Source: an uncultured Oscillospiraceae bacterium
GTDB taxonomy: Bacteria > Bacillota > Clostridia > Oscillospirales > Oscillospiraceae
Length of the DNA stretch: 41,772 nucleotides
Reading direction: 5' to 3'
Assembly (NCBI GenBank): GCA_948616425.1
Contig: CAPGBJ010000087.1
Coordinates: forward strand, 1 to 41,772
Both the position numbers and the translations under genes were made by a program. Below, in pieces: positions 1 through 6,875 of this stretch (within the stretch, counting starts at the first letter, position 1; every line of letters starts with the position of its first letter). The notes beneath the pieces were generated by a model that saw only the letters and a program-made list of their open reading frames with translations, had not been told where the DNA came from and searched no databases.

Positions 1-20
1 ATATTAGGAGGAATTAAGCT

Positions 21-926
21 ATGGCTTACATGCCCAAGGAAAACTGCAATATGTATCTGGATGACTCCAAGATGACCAAAATTTATGACCTGTCCATGCC
101 CTGGGGCATCGATACCCCCCTGTGGCCCTTTCCTGGCGCCCGTCAGGACCTGATTTTCCCCCGGGGCCAGTATCTGGGCCGGTTCCATAAGCGCACCAAT
201 ACATACACCGGCACCCTCCACGCCGGCACCCACATGGACGCCCCCGTCCATGTCCTCCACGAGGAGGAGGTGGACCGGGAAAAGAACGGCTACTTCCTCA
301 ACGAGATTCCCCTGGCCCGCTGCATCGGCTCCGGCATTATCGTGGATATGCGCTATCTTCGGAACGAGTTCGAGGCCAAGTTCCAGGCTGCTGGCGGAGA
401 CCCGGCCAAGATGGATGCCAGCATCTGGCACATCATTACTCCCAAGGAATTCGACGCCGCCTGCGCCAAGGACGGACTGGAGGTCCGGGAAAATGACTGG
501 GTCATCATCAACACCGGTTTCCACCACTATTGGCGGGTAAACAACGACAAGTATTACAACTACTACCCCGGCGAGGGTCCCGAGCTGGCCAACTATCTCA
601 CCGAGGTCAAGCATATCAAGGGCATTTCCGGCACCTGGGGCGCCACCGACGCCCCCCTGTGGCACCACCCCCTGGCCGAGCAGATGCCCTGGCTGGAGAA
701 GGATTACATCAAGGCCACCGGACACAGCGCCGCCGAGGAGTACCCCGACTATGAGCCCTGCCACCGCATCTACATGCAGCACGGCGTGTGCACCGTGGAG
801 AATGCCGGAGGCGACATCGACGAGGTCACCGGCCGCCGCATGGTCATCGCGGCCTTCCCCTTCCGCTGTGAGGTGGCGGACGGCGGCTTTGTCCGTCTGG
901 TAGCCTGGGAGGAGGGCTCCTTCTGA
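21..926 (+). CDS. Cyclase family protein (kynurenine formamidase-like metal-dependent hydrolase)
   Basis: A 301-residue member of the cyclase family (PF04199), whose known members hydrolyse N-formylkynurenine, isatin and related amide or cyclic substrates using a bound metal. The family metal motif HxGTHxDxPxH is complete at residues 67-77 (H67, H71, D73, H77), and a late Glu sits in a CTVEN stretch near residue 255. The start is supported by AGGAGG at 7-12, eight bases upstream. It opens the visible part of an operon of beta-keto-acid and CoA enzymes, so it may open a ring or amide to feed that pathway; the real substrate cannot be read from sequence. No signal peptide is seen, so it is probably cytosolic. 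A hairpin after the stop may partly separate it from the next gene. Family call is firm; substrate unknown. Confidence 0.88.
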   Translation: MAYMPKENCNMYLDDSKMTKIYDLSMPWGIDTPLWPFPGARQDLIFPRGQYLGRFHKRTNTYTGTLHAGTHMDAPVHVLHEEEVDREKNGYFLNEIPLARCIGSGIIVDMRYLRNEFEAKFQAAGGDPAKMDASIWHIITPKEFDAACAKDGLEVRENDWVIINTGFHHYWRVNNDKYYNYYPGEGPELANYLTEVKHIKGISGTWGATDAPLWHHPLAEQMPWLEKDYIKATGHSAAEEYPDYEPCHRIYMQHGVCTVENAGGDIDEVTGRRMVIAAFPFRCEVADGGFVRLVAWEEGSF

Positions 927-933
927 TCCATCT

Positions 934-961
934 GTCCCCACGCAGGGTGCTGTGTGGGGAC
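934..961 (+). terminator. Hairpin between cyclase and dehydrogenase genes (possible weak terminator)
   Basis: An 8-bp perfect stem, GTCCCCAC at 934-941 and GTGGGGAC at 954-961 with a 12-nt loop, is followed by the AT-rich CTCTTATATAATTTT. The U-run is imperfect, so this may be a partial terminator or an mRNA-processing hairpin that sets different levels for the first gene and the rest of the operon. Confidence 0.45.
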
Positions 962-1006
962 CTCTTATATAATTTTCTGGACAAGGAAAAGAATGGATGT
1001 GTTTAT

Positions 1007-1984
1007 ATGAGCGACATCAAAAAGGTGACGGTGATGGGGGCCGGCGTGATGGGGCCTGGGATTGCCCAGATTATGGCGTTGGCCGGGGCCCGGGTCACCA
1101 TGTACGATATCTCCTCTGAGGCCCTGGAGAAGGCGAAGCGTACCCTGCGCCGCAACTGCGAGACATACGTAGAGGAAGGGATGCTTCAGGCGGAGCGTGT
1201 GGAGGAGCTGTGCGGCATGGTGGAGTACACCACCGACCTGACCAAGGCAGTTCAAGGGGCGGACCTGGTCTTTGAGGCGGTGGCGGAACGGGAGAATATC
1301 AAGCGCAATGTATACACCCAGCTGGACGAATTGCTGCCCATGGGGACGATGATCGCCTCAAATACCTCCGCGCTGAATATCTTTGAGCTGATGCCCCGGC
1401 GGAGACTGCCGGACACGGTAATCGGCCATTGGTACGCCCCGGCCCATGTGATTCCGCTGGTGGAGTTGGTGGGCAATGAACAGACCCGCCCTGAGGTCAT
1501 CGAGGCAGTGATGGACCTGTTGAAGCGGGGCGGCAAGCAGCCGGTCCACATGAAAAAGTTTATCCGGGGATATATCATCAACCGCCTGCAGCAATGCCTC
1601 AACCAGGAGGTGTTTTTCCTGTTGGACAACGGCTACTGCACCCCCCAGGACCTGGACCTGGCGGTCAAGTCCTCCTTTATTCCCCGGGCCTGCGTGCTGG
1701 GGATCTGCCAGCGGCAGGACTTCGGCGGCCTGGATATGACCGCCAACAATTACCGCAATCACTCCTACACCATGCCGCCCCCGGTGGAGATGCCCCAAAT
1801 CCTGGCCCGGCTGGTGGATGAAAAAGGACATTTAGGGCTCAAGAGCGGGAAGGGCTATTACGACTACACCGGTGTGGACGCCGAGGAGCTGATGGCCAAG
1901 CGGGACAAGCGGCTGTTTGAGGTGTTCCGGCTGGAGCAGAAGTTCCTGGAGGACCCGCTCTGCGACACGCCCAACCAGGAATGA
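1007..1984 (+). CDS. 3-hydroxyacyl-CoA dehydrogenase family NAD-dependent oxidoreductase (beta-hydroxy acid dehydrogenase-like)
   Basis: A 325-residue protein of the 3HCDH family (N-terminal Rossmann domain, C-terminal helical domain). The NAD site GAGVMGPGIAQ lies at residues 10-20. SNTSALNI and a GHWYAPAHVIPLVELV segment carry the expected catalytic Ser/His/Glu region. Classic 3-hydroxybutyryl-CoA dehydrogenases read HFFNP at that point. HW.xP.H variants are found in relatives that oxidise free beta-hydroxy acids (L-gulonate and carnitine dehydrogenase groups), so the substrate may not be a CoA ester. I chose ATG 1007 because the in-frame start at 947 would lie in the upstream hairpin region and the family begins just before the Rossmann motif; the ribosome site here is weak. 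The next gene starts 10 bases after the stop, so they are co-transcribed. Role inferred: supplies the beta-keto acid that the BKACE enzyme cleaves. Confidence 0.82.
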   Translation: MSDIKKVTVMGAGVMGPGIAQIMALAGARVTMYDISSEALEKAKRTLRRNCETYVEEGMLQAERVEELCGMVEYTTDLTKAVQGADLVFEAVAERENIKRNVYTQLDELLPMGTMIASNTSALNIFELMPRRRLPDTVIGHWYAPAHVIPLVELVGNEQTRPEVIEAVMDLLKRGGKQPVHMKKFIRGYIINRLQQCLNQEVFFLLDNGYCTPQDLDLAVKSSFIPRACVLGICQRQDFGGLDMTANNYRNHSYTMPPPVEMPQILARLVDEKGHLGLKSGKGYYDYTGVDAEELMAKRDKRLFEVFRLEQKFLEDPLCDTPNQE

Positions 1985-1994
1985 GGAGGAAGCT

Positions 1995-3257
1995 ATGAAG
2001 CGAGCCGCGATTGTAGAGGCCTGCCGCACGCCGGTGGGCAACATGGGGGGCGTGCTGCGCCCGCTGTCCGCCTATGACCTGGCGGTGGATGTAATGAGGG
2101 GCGCGCTGTCCCGCAGCGGAATCGACCCCCGGGAGATTGACGAGGTAATCATGGGCCAGTGCCGGCAGAGCTCCGACGACCCCAACATTGCCCGCCTGGC
2201 CGCCCTGAAGGCCGGGATTCCCGAACAGGCCGCCGGCTTTACCGTGATGCGCCAGTGCGCCTCCGGCATGACGGCGGTCCACTGCGGCGCCATGAGTATC
2301 ATGACCGGAGTGAACGGCTGCGTCCTGGCGGGCGGGGTGGAGTCCATGTCCAACGGCATCTTTTACCTGCGCAACGCCCGCTACGGCGTGGGCACTGGCA
2401 ACCATGAGCTGGTGGACTCGGTGACAGAGGGACAGTTCCAGTCCCAGCCCAATGAGATTTATGGCCGTTACAATATGGGCGCTACCGCCGAGAAGATCGC
2501 CCAGGCGCTGCGCATCAGCCGGGAGGATCAGGACACCTTTGCTTTGCGTTCCCAACAGCGGGCAGAGGCCGCTGTCAAATTGGGAAGGTTTGTGGATGAG
2601 ATCGTCCCCGTCACTGTCCCCCAGGGGAGAAAGAGCCCCTCTCTGACGGTGGATGCTGACGAGCCGCCCCGTTTCGGCATGACGCTGGAGAAGCTGGCAA
2701 AGCTGAAGCCCTGTTTCCCCATCCGCACGGACGGGCAGGGCCGGGTGTTCAACGACGAGCAGACCGGAGCCGGGACGGTGACCCCCGGCAATTCCTGCGG
2801 CCGGAACGATGGGGCCTCCGCCATGCTGCTGATGGAGGAGGAGAAGGCAAAGGCGTTGGGGATAAAGGCCATTGCGCGAATCATCGGCATGAGCAGCGCG
2901 GGCTGCGACCCCCGTACTATGGGGCTGGGGCCGGTCTACGCAGTGCCCAAGGCGCTGAAAAACGCCGGTCTGACCATGGAGGATATCCAGCTGATCGAGC
3001 TCAACGAGGCCTTTGCCGCCCAGTCCCTGGGCTGTATCCGGCAGCTGGGCTGGGAGGACAAGCTGGATATCATCAACGTAAACGGCGGGGCCATCGCCCT
3101 GGGCCACCCGGTGGGTTCCTCCGGGTGCCGGATTCTGGTGACCCTTGTCCACGAAATGAAGAAGCGGGGCCTGAAATACGGTCTGGCGACGCTCTGTATT
3201 GCCGGCGGAATGGGTCAGGCCACCGTAGTGGAGCTGTGCGAGAATGGAGGTACATAA
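1995..3257 (+). CDS. Thiolase family protein (acetyl-CoA C-acyltransferase)
   Basis: A 420-residue thiolase, slightly longer than the usual 390-400. The acylated Cys lies in QCASGMTAVHCGA (about residue 90). NEAFAAQ, the catalytic His in NVNGGAIALGHPVGSSG and the second Cys in LCIAGGMGQA are all present, so it should be active. It condenses or cleaves acetyl-CoA and acyl-CoA; in this operon it most plausibly splits acetoacetyl-CoA into two acetyl-CoA. ATG 1995 is chosen because AGGAGG (1984-1989) precedes it and it overlaps no upstream coding sequence; a longer open frame from 1917 would start inside the dehydrogenase gene. Translationally close to both neighbours. Confidence 0.92.
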   Translation: MKRAAIVEACRTPVGNMGGVLRPLSAYDLAVDVMRGALSRSGIDPREIDEVIMGQCRQSSDDPNIARLAALKAGIPEQAAGFTVMRQCASGMTAVHCGAMSIMTGVNGCVLAGGVESMSNGIFYLRNARYGVGTGNHELVDSVTEGQFQSQPNEIYGRYNMGATAEKIAQALRISREDQDTFALRSQQRAEAAVKLGRFVDEIVPVTVPQGRKSPSLTVDADEPPRFGMTLEKLAKLKPCFPIRTDGQGRVFNDEQTGAGTVTPGNSCGRNDGASAMLLMEEEKAKALGIKAIARIIGMSSAGCDPRTMGLGPVYAVPKALKNAGLTMEDIQLIELNEAFAAQSLGCIRQLGWEDKLDIINVNGGAIALGHPVGSSGCRILVTLVHEMKKRGLKYGLATLCIAGGMGQATVVELCENGGT

Positions 3258-3259
3258 CA

Positions 3260-4147
3260 ATGGCAAAGACCAATAAAGTGATCCTGTCCGCCTGCCTCAC
3301 CGGCGCGGGCACGACCAAGGAACAGGTCCCCACCGTTCCAACCACGCCGGAGGAGATCGCCCGGCAGGTGGTTGAGGTGGCCAAGGCGGGGGCCGCCATC
3401 GCCCACATCCATGTGCGCAAGGATACCGTGGTGGACGGGGTGCCGCGGAAAGACTACAAGTCTATGGATTTGGAGATGTTTCGGCAGGCGGTTGAACTGT
3501 CAGAAAAGTACTGCGCCCAGGCGGGGGTGGACATCGTGCTGAACCTCACCACCTCTGGCGGGGAGTACGAGGATGAGAAGCGGCTGCGCCATTTGGACGA
3601 GCTGCGCCCGGAGATGTGTTCCTTCGACCCGGCCACACTCAACTGGTCCAACAGCTATATCTTTGAGAATCACCCCCGTTTTTTGAATAAACTGGGGGCC
3701 AAGGTGAAGGAACTGGGCATCCGCCCCGAGTTTGAAATCTTCGACACCGGATGGATCGACGCGGCCAACTACTACATCAAGAAGTACGATCTGCCTGTGG
3801 GTCACTACCAGTTTATTATGGGGGTAGGCGCGGCCATGCCGGGAACGGCGGAAAACCTGGCCTTCCTGGTGGGGAAGCTTCCTGCCGGGGCCACCTGGTC
3901 CGTGTCCGGCATCGGCCGGGCCCATATGCCCATGATGCTGGCTGGACTGGCCCTGGAGTGCGACGGCCTTCGGGTCGGCCTGGAGGACAACATTATCTAT
4001 GGAAAAAAACCGGACGGCACAAAGCGTCTGGCCACCAACGCGGAACTAGTGGAGCGGTGCGCCGCGCTGTGCCGGCTGGCCGGCCGTGAAATCGCCACCG
4101 CGGCGGACACCCGGGAGATCCTGCATTTAAGGGGGCGGCGTGCTTGA
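3260..4147 (+). CDS. Beta-keto acid cleavage enzyme (BKACE / 3-keto-5-aminohexanoate cleavage family)
   Basis: A 295-residue TIM-barrel enzyme of the BKACE family (PF05853). Family members convert a beta-keto acid plus acetyl-CoA to acetoacetate plus a new acyl-CoA, using a divalent metal. The metal ligands are visible as H49 and H51 (HIHVR) and E242 in GLEDN, with the family arginine R238 and aspartate D243. The founding lysine-fermentation enzyme Kce has a Glu in its TGAET motif (E14) that contacts the substrate amino group; here the aligned residue is Gly (TGAGT, G17). The substrate is therefore unlikely to be 5-amino-3-oxohexanoate, and the other lysine-fermentation genes are absent. GGAGG at 3246-3250 supports ATG 3260, two bases after the thiolase stop. 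Acetoacetate would pass to the following CoA-transferase and then the thiolase. Confidence 0.9.
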   Translation: MAKTNKVILSACLTGAGTTKEQVPTVPTTPEEIARQVVEVAKAGAAIAHIHVRKDTVVDGVPRKDYKSMDLEMFRQAVELSEKYCAQAGVDIVLNLTTSGGEYEDEKRLRHLDELRPEMCSFDPATLNWSNSYIFENHPRFLNKLGAKVKELGIRPEFEIFDTGWIDAANYYIKKYDLPVGHYQFIMGVGAAMPGTAENLAFLVGKLPAGATWSVSGIGRAHMPMMLAGLALECDGLRVGLEDNIIYGKKPDGTKRLATNAELVERCAALCRLAGREIATAADTREILHLRGRRA

Positions 4148-4836
4148 AAAATAAGGTAATTTCCATTTTGGACGCAGTAGATATGATCCCGGAGGGCGCC
4201 GTTATTATGTGCGGAGGCTTCCTGGGCTGCGGCAGCGCCCACAGTCTGATTGAAGCGTTGGCCCAAAAGGGCACGAAGAATTTGACCATCATCGCCAATG
4301 ACTGCGGCATGGCCACCGGGCCCCAGGGCGAGGAGTTTTACGGCATCGCCAAGCTGATTCACAACCGGCAGGTGTCGCATGTGATCGCCACCCATGTGGG
4401 TATGACCCCCGAGGTGGGAGAACAGGGCATGGTGGACAAGACGCTCCAGGTGGACCTGCTGCCCCAGGGGACGCTGGCGGAGATGATCCGCGCAGGCGGC
4501 GCCGGGCTGGGTGGCGTTTTGACCCCCACCGGGGTGGGGACCATTGTGGAGGACTCCCCCTACTGCCTGGGCAGGCAGAGTGTCATGGGAAAAGATTATT
4601 TGCTGATGAAGCCCATCCACGCAGATTTCGCATTGATTGGCGGACATACGGTGGATACGTTCGGAAACGTGTGGTATAAAGGGACCACCCGTAATTTCAA
4701 TATTGTGATGGCGACCGCCGCTGATGTCACCATTGTGGAGGCGGACTGCCTGGTGGAGATTGGAGACATTGAGCCGGAGAATGTGGTAACGGCCGGAGCC
4801 TATGTGAATTACATCGTTGACGGAGGAAGTGTATGA
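4144..4836 (+). CDS. 3-oxoacid CoA-transferase subunit A (AtoD-like)
   Basis: A 230-residue alpha subunit of a two-gene family I CoA-transferase. The glycine-rich CoA-binding turn CGGFLGCGSAHSL is at about residues 20-32, and an EMIRAGGAGLGGVLTPTGVGT segment is typical of the subunit. It appears to start at TTG 4144, overlapping the stop of the previous gene by a few bases (TTGA), which suggests translational coupling; no better start is near. With the next gene it forms the active heteromer. The probable role is activation of acetoacetate to acetoacetyl-CoA using an acyl-CoA made by the BKACE step. AtoD/ScoA and butyrate-acetoacetate transferase subunits look alike, so specificity is open. 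Confidence 0.88.
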   Translation: MKNKVISILDAVDMIPEGAVIMCGGFLGCGSAHSLIEALAQKGTKNLTIIANDCGMATGPQGEEFYGIAKLIHNRQVSHVIATHVGMTPEVGEQGMVDKTLQVDLLPQGTLAEMIRAGGAGLGGVLTPTGVGTIVEDSPYCLGRQSVMGKDYLLMKPIHADFALIGGHTVDTFGNVWYKGTTRNFNIVMATAADVTIVEADCLVEIGDIEPENVVTAGAYVNYIVDGGSV

Positions 4837-5498
4837 TGGACAGGGCGGAAATCAAAAGCTTTATTGCAAAACGGGTCGCCAGGGATTTAAAGGACGGCGA
4901 TGTAGTAAATCTGGGCATCGGCCTGCCCACACTGGTGCCCAGTTATTTGCCGGAAGGGGTGGAGGTGATCCTCCACTCGGAAAACGGAATCCTGGGGGCC
5001 GGAGCCAAACCCGCCCCCCACGAGGCCGAGCCGCGCTATAAAACGGACGCTGGCGGACAGTCCGCCCGTGCGGCCAGCTATGGCAGCTATATCGACTCCG
5101 CCACGTCCTTCTCCTTTGTCCGCGGCGGGCATGTCAACGTCACAATTTTGGGCGGCCTGGAGGTAGATCAGGAGGGCAATCTGGCCAACTGGATCATTCC
5201 CGGTAAAAAGATGCCCGGCATGGGCGGAGCCATGGACCTGCTGGTGGGCGCGAAAGAGGTTATTGTGGCTATGGAGCACACGGCGAGGGGAAAGCCCAAG
5301 ATTTTAAAACAGTGTACCCTGCCATATACCGCCATCCACTGTGTCGATAAGATCATTACGGAGATGTGCGTCTTTGTTCGGACCCCGGATGGACTGGTCA
5401 TGACCGAGATCAATCCAGAATACACGGTAGAGGATGTCAGACTGGCAACGGAAGCGGAGTTTCAGGTTGCGGAGGATTTGAAATCCATGTGCGCCTGA
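4833..5498 (+). CDS. 3-oxoacid CoA-transferase subunit B (AtoA-like)
   Basis: A 221-residue beta subunit of a family I CoA-transferase. It carries the SENGILGAG motif whose Glu forms the covalent glutamyl-CoA intermediate (about residue 51), followed by a GGHVNVTILGGLEVD stretch and an AMEHTARGKPKIL motif near residue 149. ATG 4833 overlaps the subunit A stop (ATGA arrangement) with GGAGGAA at 4822-4828, so the two subunits are translationally coupled, as expected for a one-to-one complex. Length is normal for the family. Confidence 0.9.
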   Translation: MMDRAEIKSFIAKRVARDLKDGDVVNLGIGLPTLVPSYLPEGVEVILHSENGILGAGAKPAPHEAEPRYKTDAGGQSARAASYGSYIDSATSFSFVRGGHVNVTILGGLEVDQEGNLANWIIPGKKMPGMGGAMDLLVGAKEVIVAMEHTARGKPKILKQCTLPYTAIHCVDKIITEMCVFVRTPDGLVMTEINPEYTVEDVRLATEAEFQVAEDLKSMCA

Positions 5499-5519
5499 AG
5501 CTGTGAAAGGAACGATTTT

Positions 5520-6839
5520 ATGATGAGCCAGTATAAAGAGCGGTTTGTTTCGCCCCAGGAGGCAGCGAAAGCGGTCCGTTCCGGCGATTGGGTAGACTAC
5601 GGTTTTGGCGGCGGCTTTCCGGAGCTGATGGACCGGGCATTGGCTGAGCGAAAAGAGGAGTTGACCGGCGTTAAGATACGGGGCGGACTGGTCATCCGGC
5701 CCCGGATCGAGGTGGTGGAACGGGACCTGGAACAGAAGGCTTTTACCTATTACAGCTGGCACTTAGGCGACTACGAGCGCAAGCTGCAAAGCCTGGGCCT
5801 GTGCCGTTTTATCCCTATGATCCTGCGCTGTCTGCCGGAGCTGTACCGCAGCCACATCCGGACAGACGTGGCCTTTGTGCCGGTCTCCGCGCCGGACAAC
5901 CATGGCTGCTGCGGCCTGGGCATTTCAAATTACGCCTGGCGGACCATCTTCGAGCATGCCCGCACCGTGATATTTGAGATCAACGAGCATCTGCCCCGGC
6001 TCCAGGGGGTGGACGGCTCCCATCGGGTCCATCTCTCCGAGGCTGACTTCATTGTGGAGGGGACCCATGAGGCCCTGCCCGTCCGAACCTATAAGGCCCC
6101 CTCGCCTCTGGATATTCAGATTGCAGAACTGGTTGTAAAAGAAATTCCCAACGGAGCAGTTTTGTCTCTGGGTGTGGGGGGAGTTCCCTTTACCGTGGCC
6201 AAATTGCTGGCCACGTCCGAGGTGAAGGACCTGGGCTGTCACACCGGCACCATCAGCGACGCCTTTTTGACCCTCTATCAGGCCGGAAAACTGACCAACT
6301 GCCGCAAGGAGATCGACACCGGCCTATCAACCTGGAATCTAGCTATGGGAAGCCAGGCGCTCTATGACTGGCTGGAGGAGGAACCCAGCCTGTTCCACCC
6401 GGCCGATGTGGATTATGTCCACGCGCCGGAGCGGATGGGGCAGATGTCCAACTTTATCAGCGTCAACGGCGGCGTTCAGCTGGACCTGATGGGTCAGGAA
6501 AACGCGGAGTCGGCAGGGAACCGTCAGCTCTCCGGCACCGGGGGACAGCTGGACTTTTTGGAGGGGGCGTTCCGGTCCAAAGGTGGGAAGGGCTTTGTCT
6601 GCCTCAACTCCGCCCGCAGGGATAAATCCGGCGTGCTGAAGTCCAATATTGTCCCATTTATCTCCGGAGGGAGTACGGTCTCCGCACCGAGGAGCATGGT
6701 CCAGTATGTCGCTACGGAGTACGGTGTAGTAAAGCTGTCCGGACTGTCCTTGCCGGAGCGGGCGGAGGCGATGGTCTCCATTGCCCATCCGGAATTCCGT
6801 TCCGAATTGACCCAGTACGCCAAAGAATATTGGAAATGA
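5520..6839 (+). CDS. Acetyl-CoA hydrolase/transferase family protein (4-hydroxybutyrate/butyryl-CoA transferase-like)
   Basis: A 439-residue family II-type CoA-transferase with the two-domain layout of acetyl-CoA hydrolase/transferase proteins. The C-terminal signature GTGGQLDFLEGAF (about residues 340-352) is clear. Known active members carry a catalytic Glu in an HTE or HSE motif after a glycine-rich turn (AbfT Glu238 by recollection); here the matching segment reads LGCHTGTISD, with G243 in that place. Either another residue serves or this protein has a changed role; the rest of the fold looks intact. An AAAGGAA site at 5506-5512 precedes ATG 5520. If active, it would exchange CoA between the cleaved acyl-CoA and acetate, releasing a short organic acid as end product. 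Confidence 0.85.
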   Translation: MMSQYKERFVSPQEAAKAVRSGDWVDYGFGGGFPELMDRALAERKEELTGVKIRGGLVIRPRIEVVERDLEQKAFTYYSWHLGDYERKLQSLGLCRFIPMILRCLPELYRSHIRTDVAFVPVSAPDNHGCCGLGISNYAWRTIFEHARTVIFEINEHLPRLQGVDGSHRVHLSEADFIVEGTHEALPVRTYKAPSPLDIQIAELVVKEIPNGAVLSLGVGGVPFTVAKLLATSEVKDLGCHTGTISDAFLTLYQAGKLTNCRKEIDTGLSTWNLAMGSQALYDWLEEEPSLFHPADVDYVHAPERMGQMSNFISVNGGVQLDLMGQENAESAGNRQLSGTGGQLDFLEGAFRSKGGKGFVCLNSARRDKSGVLKSNIVPFISGGSTVSAPRSMVQYVATEYGVVKLSGLSLPERAEAMVSIAHPEFRSELTQYAKEYWK

Positions 6840-6875
6840 TACCTATCATTTTTACAGGAAATGGAGGGAAAGAAA

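Noticed and set aside
1007..6839. Lysine-fermentation (kam/kdd/kce) cluster
   Set aside because: Only a Kce-family enzyme and AtoDA-like transferases are shared. Aminomutases, Kdd and Kal are absent and the Kce Glu14 equivalent is Gly.
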